Program-made: the position numbers and the translations under genes
Part shown: positions 51,529-59,375 of the stretch, piece after piece
Layout of the letters: each line of letters starts with the position of its first letter
Numbering within the stretch: the first letter of the stretch is position 1
NCBI RefSeq assembly: GCF_003353055.1
Contig: NZ_QKWJ01000021.1
Coordinates: 1 to 64,000 of the forward strand
DNA: 64,000 nt
Reading direction: 5' to 3'
From: Cupriavidus lacunae
GTDB lineage: Bacteria; Pseudomonadota; Gammaproteobacteria; Burkholderiales; Burkholderiaceae
Notes under the pieces: model-generated
Seen by the model: only the letters and a program-made list of their open reading frames with translations
Told to the model about the DNA's origin: nothing
The model's database searches: none

Positions 51529-53016
51529 TCAGCGGACCGGGGCCGCCTTTGTGGTCGATTCGGAGGCATCGGTAAAGCCGCCGCCCAGCGCGGCGGCCAG
51601 CGCAATCTGCCGGTCGCGGCGGTTCATGCGCAGGTTGGCCACCACCTGGCTGCTGCGCAGCGCGTTGGTCTGTGCGTTCAGTACGGTCAGTTGCGTGGTC
51701 AGGCCGGCCTTGTACTGCGCCAGCGCCAGCGTCAGGGCGCGTTGCGCGGCGGTGTCGCTGCGTACGGCGTTGTCGATCTGCGCGTCGACGGCGCGGATGT
51801 CAGAGAGCTGGGTGGCCACGTCGGTCAGGGCGTTCACCAGCGTCTCGTTGTAGTTTGCGACCGCGAAGTCGAAATCTGCATAACGGCCCTTGAGCTGGGC
51901 GCGCAGCGCGCCGCCGTCGAAGATCGGCAGGTGGATCGCGGCGCCGGCCGAGGCGGTGCGGCTGGCTGCGCGCAGGAAGCGGCCCCACCCGATGGCATCC
52001 AGGCCGATCATCGCCGTCAGGTTGATGTCCGGGTAGAACTCGGCCTTGGCCACCTTGATGTCGTGCAGGGTGGCGTCGACACGCCAGCGCGCGGCAACGA
52101 TGTCGGGGCGGCGCGAGACCAGGTCGGCCGGCAGGTTGTCGGGCAGGCGGACTTCGTCGCCGGCGCCGAGGCTGGGGCGGGTGATCGCCAGGCCGCGGTC
52201 CGGGACCTGGCCGAGCAGCGCGCCGAGCTTGTAGCGGGTACGCTGGATGCTGCCTTCCAGCGCGGCGACGGCAACTTCGCTGGCGGCGAGATTGGCCTCG
52301 GCGGTGCGCTTCTCGACGTCGGTCTCCAGGCCCATGGTCACCCGGCCGTTGGTCACGCGCAGCACTTCGCGGCGCTGTCTGACTTCGTCCCTGGAGATAT
52401 CAAGCAACGTGTAGAGGCGGGCCAGTTCGTTGTAGGCGCGCGCGATGGCGCTGCTCAGCGTCAGCTTGACCTGCTCGGCCTCGGCTTCGCTGGCATGCAC
52501 ACCAGACACCGCGGACTTCAGCGCCTCGCGGTTCTTGCCCCACAGGTCGAGATCATACGAGGCGTTGATGAACGCCTTGTTCTCCGACTGCCACGTCCCG
52601 GCGAACTGCGGCGGCACCATCGCGCTTTCCGTGTAGCGCTGGCGGTTGAACGAATAGCCGGCGCCCACCTGCGGCAGCGTGTTGGCATTGGCGCCCTCGC
52701 TGAACGCCACCGCGGAAGCCACGCGGGCACGGGCCTTTTCCAGTGACGGGCTGCCTTGCAGCGCTGCCGCGATCAATCCCTTGAGTTGGGCGTCGCCGAA
52801 CTGGTCGGCCCAGTCCGCCGAAGGCCAGTGGCCTTGCTCGGCCGGGATGCTTTGCGTGGTGGCGTAGCCGGTGGGTTCGGCGAATCGCTTGTCGCTACGG
52901 ATACCGGCATAGTTGGCACAGGCGCTCAGCACTGCAGCTAGCAGCACCGAGAGGAGGGAACCGGCAAGTCGGCGGGCCAGGCTGAGCGCGGCCGGGCGAG
53001 TAATTTGACTGTGCAT
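51529..53016 (-). CDS. NodT-type outer-membrane efflux channel lipoprotein
   Basis: A 495-residue TolC-like protein with lipobox LLAAVLSACANYAGIRSDKR. Family segments include GDAQLKGLIAAALQGSPSLE, ASYDLDLWGKNREALKSAV, LVSRRPDIVAARWRVDATLH and QYKAGLTTQLTVLNAQTNAL. It precedes the EmrA-like gene by 41 bases. A MarR-type operator (53017-53034) lies just before its ATG, so its translation or transcription can be blocked by the regulator encoded upstream. Confidence 0.92.
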   Translation of the reverse strand: MHSQITRPAALSLARRLAGSLLSVLLAAVLSACANYAGIRSDKRFAEPTGYATTQSIPAEQGHWPSADWADQFGDAQLKGLIAAALQGSPSLEKARARVASAVAFSEGANANTLPQVGAGYSFNRQRYTESAMVPPQFAGTWQSENKAFINASYDLDLWGKNREALKSAVSGVHASEAEAEQVKLTLSSAIARAYNELARLYTLLDISRDEVRQRREVLRVTNGRVTMGLETDVEKRTAEANLAASEVAVAALEGSIQRTRYKLGALLGQVPDRGLAITRPSLGAGDEVRLPDNLPADLVSRRPDIVAARWRVDATLHDIKVAKAEFYPDINLTAMIGLDAIGWGRFLRAASRTASAGAAIHLPIFDGGALRAQLKGRYADFDFAVANYNETLVNALTDVATQLSDIRAVDAQIDNAVRSDTAAQRALTLALAQYKAGLTTQLTVLNAQTNALRSSQVVANLRMNRRDRQIALAAALGGGFTDASESTTKAAPVR

Positions 53017-53034
53017 TGTCTGATCTGTCAGTTA
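53017..53034. promoter_or_regulatory. MarR operator candidate before the NodT gene
   Basis: TGTCTGATCTGTCAGTTA, immediately upstream of the NodT start. It matches the site at 53572 in the core TCTGATCTGTCAG. Confidence 0.6.
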
Positions 53035-53103
53035 AATGGGTAAAAAAACGGGCTCAGACCTCTCAACCTTGACCAATCAACCAAATGGGCAAAAAAGACG
53101 CGT

Positions 53104-53541
53104 TCAGGCGTCCGCAAATTTGGCGAGTAACCGACGGAACTCGGCAAATTCTTCCTTGCTGAAGTTCCTGAGGCGCTGATTGAGTACTTTGGGGGCCACA
53201 TCCGGGATGCGATCGGCAACTTCCTGGCCCTTCCGGGTCACAGTCAGGTTGACCACACGGCGATCGTCGATACTGCGGCTGCGTGACAGCAGGCCCTTGG
53301 CCTCCAGCTTGTCCAGCATGCGGGTCATCAGCCCGGTGTCGATGCCGAGCAACTTGCTCAGCTCGAATGGGGTGGCAGCAAGGCCATGCGTGAGCGACAT
53401 CAGGATTCCCATTTGCTGGCCAGTGATGTCCAGATCCTTCAGTGCCGCATCCATTTCCATCAGCAGCGTGTTGCGGGCACGGTTGAGGAAGAAACCGATG
53501 CTCTTGGTGATCTGGAAGTTTTCCTTTGTGTAGTGGTCCAT
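53104..53541 (-). CDS. MarR-family regulator of the EmrAB-type pump
   Basis: A 145-residue regulator, start at 53541 with an AAGGAAA site. The winged helix is ITGQQMGILMSLTHGLAATP, LLGIDTGLMTRMLDKLEAKG and RSIDDRRVVNLTVTRKGQEV, which includes the Asp-Arg-Arg wing of MarR proteins. It is encoded upstream of the NodT and EmrA-like genes and divergently from the DHA2 exporter, so it is the likely repressor of the whole pump. Matching palindromic sites lie in its own promoter (53572) and before NodT (53017). Confidence 0.92.
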   Translation of the reverse strand: MDHYTKENFQITKSIGFFLNRARNTLLMEMDAALKDLDITGQQMGILMSLTHGLAATPFELSKLLGIDTGLMTRMLDKLEAKGLLSRSRSIDDRRVVNLTVTRKGQEVADRIPDVAPKVLNQRLRNFSKEEFAEFRRLLAKFADA

Positions 53542-53571
53542 GGCGGGTTTCCTTGCTTGCAGATGAGACAA

Positions 53572-53589
53572 TATCTGATCTGTCAGATA
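53572..53589. promoter_or_regulatory. MarR operator candidate in the divergent marR/exporter region
   Basis: TATCTGATCTGTCAGATA: TATCTGA and TCAGATA are inverted around TCTG. It lies 31 bases upstream of the MarR start and 220 bases before the exporter gene. Confidence 0.65.
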
Positions 53590-53809
53590 GTTGCAAGGAG
53601 GGCAACCGTACTTTTCATGCAAAATCTGGCGGTTTCGCAGAAAGCCTTTGTGGACAAGGGGTTTCCGGCAAGCCCATGCCTGTTGGCGGTTGCGAATGAG
53701 GGGAGGGCTTGTCCGACCGACTTTATTTCTCGCGATCAGCGTGGCGCGCCCGCGGCCTCCGCTCTTGTCCTATAATTCTTGACAACACAACGATTGACCG
53801 AGCAATAAA

Positions 53810-55405
53810 ATGACATCCGAGCCACATAGCGCTCCGCCCACTGGCCAAGTCCTGCCCTTTCGCGAATCCCTGATGGCCATGCTGGGCGTGGCCTTCGTGG
53901 TGATGCTGGTGGCGCTTGACCAGACCGTGGTTGGCACCGCGTTGCCGACCGTGGTGGCAGAACTGCAGGGCTTCGAGTACTACGCGTGGGTCGCCACGGC
54001 CTATCTGCTGACGTCGGTGATCACGGTGCCGGTGTTCGGGCGGCTGGGTGACTACTACGGACGCAAGCCGTTCGTGCTGGCGTCGATCGTGGTGTTCTCG
54101 GTGGCCTCGGCGCTGTGCGGCATGGCGCCGAGCATGCCGTTCCTGGTGCTGGCGCGCGCGCTGCAAGGCATTGGCGGCGGCATGCTGGTCGGCACGGCCT
54201 TCGCCTGCATTGCCGACCTCTTTCCGGATTCACACGTGCGGCTGCGCTGGCAGGTGATGCTGAGCGCATCGTTCGGCATTGCCAACGCGGTGGGGCCGTC
54301 GCTGGGTGGCCTGCTCACGGAGTGGTACGGCTGGCGCGCGGTGTTCTATGTCAACCTGCCGGTCGGCGTGCTGGGCCTGTGGTTCGCCTGGCGCTACCTG
54401 CCGCATATGCGCCAGCAGGCGCACAGCGGGCCGATCCGCGTGGACTGGCTCGGCGCCTTGCTGATCGCGGCGGGGCTGGGCAGCATGCAGATGAGCGTGG
54501 AACTGCTGCCCGAACGCGGCTTCGATGCCTACACCGCCGGCCTGCTGGCGTTGGCCGTGGTGGCGCTGGTGGCGCTGTGGCACTGGGAGCGGCGCTGCGC
54601 CAACCCGATCCTGCCGGTGGAGATGTTCCGTGACCCGGGGCTGGCACCGTTGTTCAGGCTCTCGGTATGCGCGGGCTTCACCATGTTCGCGCTGTTGCTG
54701 TATGCGCCGCTGCTGTTCCAGGGCGGCTTCGGCTACTCGCCGAAGGACGCGGGCGTGCTGATCACGCCGCTGGTGGTCTGCATCACCGTGGGCAGCATTC
54801 TCAATGGCCGCCTCGTTACCCGTATCCGCCGACCGAACTCCATGCTTTACGCCGGCTTCGGCATGCTGGCGCTGTCCTGCCTGGGTCTGTCGCAGGCGAC
54901 CCGCAGCATGCCGCACGGCGTGTTGATGGCGATCATGCTGGTCGGCGGCCTTGGCCTTGGGTTCATCATGCCGAACCTGACGGTGTTCGCGCAGCAGACC
55001 GCCGGACGCGAGCATTTGGGCATCGCCACGGCGATGCTGCAGTCGCTGCGCATGGTGGGCGGCATGGTCGGCACGGCGGTCGTGGGCACGCTGGTGACGC
55101 GCAGCTATACCGGCGGCGTGGAACATGCGCTGTCGGCGGCCAATGCCGCCCAATGGGCGGCGCGCATGGCCGACCCGCAGGTGCTGATCGACAAGGCTGC
55201 GCAAGTCGCGCTGCTGGGCCAGCTTGAACAGGCCGGTCACAACGGCGCACTGTTGCTGGAGCAGGCGCGTGTGTCGCTGGTCAGCTCCATCCATCTCGGC
55301 CTGGTGGTGGCCGCCGCGGCCGCGGCACTGGGCGTCTGGTGCGCCCGCCAGGTGCCGTCGATCACGCTGACCCGGGCGCCGGCGCCCGCGATGGCCGCGG
55401 ACTGA
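53810..55405 (+). CDS. MFS exporter, DHA2 (EmrB) type
   Basis: A 531-residue, 14-helix transporter. AFVVMLVALDQTVVGTALPT is the first-helix signature, AWVATAYLLTSVITVPVFG follows, and GRLGDYYGRKPFVLASIVVF is the loop motif. QVMLSASFGIANAVGPSLGG is the exporter motif C. The EmrA-like adaptor and NodT channel encoded divergently complete the pump. A TATAAT hexamer at 53771-53776 may be its -10 element, but a good -35 is not evident. Substrates are probably hydrophobic drugs or uncouplers. Confidence 0.93.
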   Translation: MTSEPHSAPPTGQVLPFRESLMAMLGVAFVVMLVALDQTVVGTALPTVVAELQGFEYYAWVATAYLLTSVITVPVFGRLGDYYGRKPFVLASIVVFSVASALCGMAPSMPFLVLARALQGIGGGMLVGTAFACIADLFPDSHVRLRWQVMLSASFGIANAVGPSLGGLLTEWYGWRAVFYVNLPVGVLGLWFAWRYLPHMRQQAHSGPIRVDWLGALLIAAGLGSMQMSVELLPERGFDAYTAGLLALAVVALVALWHWERRCANPILPVEMFRDPGLAPLFRLSVCAGFTMFALLLYAPLLFQGGFGYSPKDAGVLITPLVVCITVGSILNGRLVTRIRRPNSMLYAGFGMLALSCLGLSQATRSMPHGVLMAIMLVGGLGLGFIMPNLTVFAQQTAGREHLGIATAMLQSLRMVGGMVGTAVVGTLVTRSYTGGVEHALSAANAAQWAARMADPQVLIDKAAQVALLGQLEQAGHNGALLLEQARVSLVSSIHLGLVVAAAAAALGVWCARQVPSITLTRAPAPAMAAD

Positions 55406-55442
55406 CCAGCCGGCCTGCAGCAACCCACACCGAGGAGAACGG

Positions 55443-55904
55443 ATGGAACTGGAGCGACAAAGCGTGGCCGTATTGCAGCAGTTCGGCCGGAGCTACCGCG
55501 CCTATGCAGCGGCGTTCGAACAGCGCATAGGACTGCCCTTGCCACGCTGGCGCATCCTGCACGCACTGCATCACCAGGAGGGCGCCATCGCCCAGAAGGC
55601 GCTGGCCGACCACGTCGGCATGGACCCCGGTGCGCTGACGCGCCAGCTGAAGGCCATGCAGGAGCTGGGCTGGGTGGAGCGCAGCACGTCCGAGCGCGAC
55701 AATCGCGTGACCCACGTCACGCTGTCGCGGACCGGCCAGGAGGTGGTGGCGCGCGCCATGCCGCTGCGCTCGTCATTTCTAGAGGACGTGCTGTCGGAGG
55801 TGTCGCCGGCGACCATGCAAGAGCTGTCGCGCGGCCTGGCACGGCTTGAGGCCGGCATCGCGCACGCGCAGGCCCGCGCGGCGCAGGAGGCCGACGCCGC
55901 CTGA
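55443..55904 (+). CDS. MarR-family transcriptional regulator
   Basis: A 153-residue regulator beginning after GAGGAG. PLPRWRILHALHHQEGAIAQ, ALADHVGMDPGALTRQLKAM and STSERDNRVTHVTLSRTGQE form the winged helix with the family's wing. It follows the DHA2 exporter by 37 bases on the same strand and is distinct from the MarR protein at 53104. It may give a second level of control over the exporter. It converges with the broken response-regulator gene. Confidence 0.92.
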   Translation: MELERQSVAVLQQFGRSYRAYAAAFEQRIGLPLPRWRILHALHHQEGAIAQKALADHVGMDPGALTRQLKAMQELGWVERSTSERDNRVTHVTLSRTGQEVVARAMPLRSSFLEDVLSEVSPATMQELSRGLARLEAGIAHAQARAAQEADAA

Positions 55905-55918
55905 CCGGGTGATGGCGC

Positions 55919-56584
55919 TCAGCCGCTCAGCAGCATGCCGTTGAGCGCGGCAAACTCGAACAGCTCGCGGTCGTTGGTGACTCCGAGCTTCTGCATGGCG
56001 CAATTCTTCTGCCGGCTGATGGTCTTGACGCTGCGGCATAGCTGGATGGCGATCTCGCTGACGGATCGTCCGGTCAGGTACAGCCGCAGGACTTCCATTT
56101 CGCGCCGCGACAGGCGTTCCGCGCCGGCGTGGCCTGGCGCGATCGGGCTGCCCGGGTCAGCCTGGGACAGCACCTCCATTGCCGATTTGCCGATGTAGTG
56201 GAAGCCGCGCTGGATGCGGCAGACCATGGTGACCAGTTCGGACAGCGGCGCATCCTTCAGTACCAGCCCGTGCACCTAGGTGTCGAGGATGGAACGCAGC
56301 ACCAGCGGATTGGTGATCATCGTCAGCACGATCACGGCCAGCGACGGATGCCGGCGGCGCAGGCTGGCGAGCAGCCGCAACCCGTCGCTGTTGCCTTCGC
56401 CGTGCGCTGGCATGTGGTAGTCGGTGATCACGACATCGGGGCGCAGGCTGTCGATGCCGTTGAGCAAGGCTGTGGCGCTGGTCACGCTGCCACAGACCTC
56501 CCAGCCGGTCTGTGTATGCAAGCGGTCCGCGACGGCCGCCGAGACCAGGGGGTGGTCATCGGCAAGGAGGATCCTCAATGCCAT
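55919..56584 (-). pseudogene. NarL/RcsB-type response regulator with internal TAG
   Basis: Two adjacent frames in the same phase. Codons 1-102 encode a receiver domain: ILLADDHPLVSAAVADRL with the acidic pocket, Asp55 in DVVITDYHMP, and IVLTMITNPLVLRSILDT. Then an in-frame TAG (56276-56278) interrupts it. The sequence continues without break as VHGLVLKDAPLSELVTMVCR, the end of the receiver, and a LuxR-type HTH (RLSRREMEVLRLYLTGRSVS, EIAIQLCRSVKTISRQKNCA). A single base change would restore a 221-residue regulator. Unless TAG is read through, the product is a receiver without DNA binding. No sensor kinase lies nearby. Confidence 0.85.
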
Positions 56585-56632
56585 CTGGTTGCTCCTCGAT
56601 TCGTGTTCGTGGCAGCGCCGGCATCAAGAAAA

Positions 56633-56659
56633 CGCCGCACGTCAGCAAGACGTGCGGCG
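56633..56659 (-). terminator. Hairpin with T-run on the minus strand
   Basis: A perfect 11-bp stem (CGCCGCACGTC / GACGTGCGGCG) with a five-base loop; on the minus strand TTTTC follows. It lies 49 bases upstream of the response-regulator start and may stop readthrough or act as an attenuator. Confidence 0.65.
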
Positions 56660-56920
56660 CAAAAACGACGCCAAACAATACGACGCCAGACAACTGCATG
56701 CACGGCCGACGATCCGGGCCAAACGGGAGACGGCCGGATCGCGGCAATGCCATGGCAGGATATCGGCCGCGCTGTCGGACGAAACTAGGAAGATTCGCAA
56801 AGCGCCACCGTGGCGGAAGGCCTGCGCCGGCCAGCGCGCGCGAGTGTAGCGCGCTCTGGCCGCTCGAAAATATGTCTCAAAACTGTGATAAACGACGCAG
56901 GCCCGCGGCGATGGACCAAT

Positions 56921-56957
56921 GAAAAAGGGCGCTGGCGCCATTCGGCTGCCAGCGCCC
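56921..56957 (-). terminator. Rho-independent terminator of the LysR gene
   Basis: A perfect 10-bp stem (GGGCGCTGGC / GCCAGCGCCC) with an eleven-base loop, followed on the minus strand by a T-run. It starts 25 bases beyond the LysR stop. Confidence 0.8.
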
Positions 56958-56981
56958 TCGCGCCATCCGGGTCAGTCTGCG

Positions 56982-57941
56982 TCAGGCGGCAGCGGGCTGA
57001 GCCTGTGCCGCGGACCGCCCGTTGCGGCGGCCGTCGATGGCCTTGAGCGGATCGCGCAGCACGGTGCTGCCGACCTCCAGGATGTCGCGCAGCACGCCCT
57101 GGTCGCGGCTGGATTCCGGGGACCAGAAATGCAGGGCGGCCCATTCCGGGAAGCTGCTCGGCGGTGCCATCAGGCGGGTCATGCGCTCGCGCGTGACCAG
57201 TGGCACGTTGAAGTCCAGCACCGGACAGATGCCGCCGGCGGAATGCAGCAGCGTGATCTGCGTATGCCATGACGGCACCACGGTCTCGCGATGGCCGGGC
57301 GTGCTGGCCTGCCGGCTCAGGAAGGCCCGCAGCGGGCTGCCGGCTTCGCTGTCTTCCTGCAGCAGGATCCAGTCGCTCTCGCCTTCATCATGGCTGCCCC
57401 CGCGCGTGGCGCTGACCAGCCGGCGCGGCGTGGCCATGATGTTGTGCTGGCGCACGCGCTCCGGATCGTGCCCGTTGTCGACGACAAAGGCGCAGTCGAG
57501 GTCGCCGGTGCCGAGGTGGCCGGCAAGCGCCGCGTCGGCAATGACGGGCCGCGTGACAAAGCTGTCCTGCGGAAACTGCTCGCACAGCGCAGTCAGGATC
57601 TCGGTGATGACCGGATCGCCGATCGATGAGGAAAAACCGATGGAGACGCGTCTGCCGCCGTCGCGCCGCTTGCTCAGGCCCGGCTCGCCGGGGCGCACCA
57701 GCTGGTTCCATTTGGCCAGGATCTGGCGCGCTGTCTGCTCGAGGCGCAGCGCATGCGGCGTGGGCTCGAGCATGCCGTTGCGCTTGACGAACAACTGGTC
57801 GCCGGTGATCTCGCGCAAGCGCGCGAGGCTGTAGGCCACCGTGGGCACGCGTCCCTGGGTGCAGGCCGCGACAGCACTCAGGTCGCGGTACTCCATGACG
57901 AGGACAAAGACATGCAACAACTTCGTGCTGACGTGACGCAT
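56982..57941 (-). CDS. LysR-family transcriptional regulator
   Basis: A 319-residue regulator. The N-terminal HTH has VSTKLLHVFVLVMEYRDLSA and CTQGRVPTVAYSLARLREIT, with FVKRNGMLEPTPHALRLEQT as the usual following segment. The effector domain contains RVSIGFSSSIGDPVITEILT and DLDCAFVVDNGHDPERVRQH. HTH and linker resemble the NodD/NahR subgroup. Its large AT-rich upstream region is long for one promoter. The neighbouring genes give no clear target. A terminator follows it. Confidence 0.88.
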   Translation of the reverse strand: MRHVSTKLLHVFVLVMEYRDLSAVAACTQGRVPTVAYSLARLREITGDQLFVKRNGMLEPTPHALRLEQTARQILAKWNQLVRPGEPGLSKRRDGGRRVSIGFSSSIGDPVITEILTALCEQFPQDSFVTRPVIADAALAGHLGTGDLDCAFVVDNGHDPERVRQHNIMATPRRLVSATRGGSHDEGESDWILLQEDSEAGSPLRAFLSRQASTPGHRETVVPSWHTQITLLHSAGGICPVLDFNVPLVTRERMTRLMAPPSSFPEWAALHFWSPESSRDQGVLRDILEVGSTVLRDPLKAIDGRRNGRSAAQAQPAAA

Positions 57942-58573
57942 TCCGACTTCTCCCGATTCATGACTCTGTTTCTCTTTTTATTGTTTGTCCGATGCCTGCA
58001 GTAGTGCGCCAGACAAGGCGCGCAGGGTGCGCGATGGCGCACCGGATTACCCCACTACTGGACTGCATGCTGGCTGGTGCGGGCTGCCGGGCCGCGCCTC
58101 TGCCGGCGCCGCGAGGGCCGCCGAGCGAAGATGCGCGAAATTTAGTTGTGCCGAGGAAGCTTAATACAAGCTAAAGAAAAGTGATAGAAACTTGAATTGA
58201 TGACAGACTTCTAATTTTGTTTTCCGCGGCTTTGTATTGACCCCCGTACATGGCTTGAAATCAAGGTTTCCGGGTAATTCCCGGCATCACAAGCATGCTA
58301 AATATCGGCTTACATCCCCCGCCTGGGTGAAATACGACGGCAATCAGTCTAAGCAGATTCCAAATTGGAATAACGAAATCTGGCAATGCGTGCCCGGCGC
58401 CGCAGCAACGCACGCCGAGATAATTTTCTTAACTCGGGCACCGAAGACACTGAATTGCCTTTTGCGGTAGCCCTGGGCTAACGTACGCCCAGAGTCGGCA
58501 CGGTTGGCGGCGCGGCTGTGCGCTGCTTGTGGCCCGCCGTTTTGTGGCCTGCCGTTGGCAAGCGGAGAGATTC
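57942..58573. other. 632-base gene-free region, AT-rich in its middle
   Basis: The region contains the LysR promoter, and bases from about 58140 to 58450 are markedly AT-richer than everything around. No frame in it has a good start and family match. The end carries the leader of the OrfA-like gene. AT-rich islands next to transposase-like genes are often acquired DNA. Confidence 0.45.
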
Positions 58574-58864
58574 GTGAACAGACGGTATTCGGAAGAACAG
58601 ATCCGCGGCTACCTGGCCGAAGCAGCCAGCGGTGTGCCGGTGCGCGAGTTGTGCGCGCGCTATGGCTTCAGCGATGCATCGTTCTACGGATGGCGCGCCC
58701 GCTACGGCCAGCCCAGTCACGGCGATGCGCGTGACGGGCGCAAGCTGCGCGAGCTGCAGGAAGAGAACGCCAGGCTGAAGAGTATGCTTGCGGACGCGCT
58801 GCTCAAGCTTGAGCTGATGCGCAACCGTACCGGCCGTCGCAATGGCGGTGGCAAGGATCGCTAG
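58574..58864 (+). CDS. IS3-family OrfA-like protein, orphan
   Basis: A 96-residue protein with GTG start after GGAGA. RRYSEEQIRGYLAEAASGVP and ELCARYGFSDASFYGWRARY form the HTH of IS3/IS911 OrfA proteins, and LRELQEENARLKSMLADALL is the leucine-zipper segment. The catalytic OrfB that should follow in the -1 frame is absent: a small exported-protein gene comes next. It may be an insertion-sequence relic or a domesticated DNA-binding protein. No inverted repeats were found around it. Confidence 0.8.
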   Translation: MNRRYSEEQIRGYLAEAASGVPVRELCARYGFSDASFYGWRARYGQPSHGDARDGRKLRELQEENARLKSMLADALLKLELMRNRTGRRNGGGKDR

Positions 58865-58932
58865 CGGCGGACGGTTCCTGCAACCCGCCGCGGCGCCGGA
58901 TGGATGCCCGCGGACGGCTCTGGAGTATTGGA

Positions 58933-59322
58933 TTGACGAAGTTTCTGATCAAGGCGGGCATGCTGGCATGCGCCGCCATGGTGGCAGCCCCGCTGTGGGC
59001 AGCCGGCAATGCCTCGGCAGCCTCGGCAGCGGCAGCGGCAGCGGCCGGCACGCCAATGGTGGCCCCGCCGCCGCCGCGGATGCTGGACGAGGCCACGGCT
59101 GTCGTGGAAGGACCTGACGGCACGCTGTCCGCGTCGCAGCGGCAGCACTGCCAGTCGTTGCTGGACCAGATCAACGCACAGCCCGGCGGTTCGCAGTGGT
59201 CCACCGGCAAATCGTCGGTCACCACCGCCGACGGGCGCACATACCCGACACTGGAGCGCCAGGCGGATCGCAAGCGCCTGGAAGAAGCGTATCGCCAGCA
59301 GTGCGCGCAGGAGCGCCGCTGA
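58933..59322 (+). CDS. Small exported protein of unknown function
   Basis: Not recognised. A TTG at 58933 after GGAG gives 129 residues; an ATG at 58960 is possible. The first part (FLIKAGMLACAAMVAAPLWA) is a signal peptide. It is followed by an Ala-rich stretch and PPPPRMLDEATAVVEGPDG. The C-terminal 60 residues are charged and include QHCQSLLDQINAQPGGSQ and ADRKRLEEAYRQQC. Two Cys residues may form a disulfide. Located between the OrfA relic and the DUF3300 gene, it may belong to the envelope group that follows. Confidence 0.6.
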   Translation: MTKFLIKAGMLACAAMVAAPLWAAGNASAASAAAAAAAGTPMVAPPPPRMLDEATAVVEGPDGTLSASQRQHCQSLLDQINAQPGGSQWSTGKSSVTTADGRTYPTLERQADRKRLEEAYRQQCAQERR

Positions 59323-59375
59323 GGGTCGCGCCCGGGGCAGCAGTGCCGTGACTTGCGTACTTGTGGAGCGTCGAC

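Larger units (their letters stand above)
56585..56981. other. Region between response regulator and LysR gene with two terminators
   Basis: 397 bases without a credible gene. It holds the promoter of the broken response regulator and two hairpins on the minus strand described separately. Confidence 0.5.

Noticed and set aside
58237..58470. 77-codon frame in the AT-rich region before the OrfA-like gene
   Set aside because: No family resemblance or good ribosome site; AT-rich non-coding DNA explains it as well.
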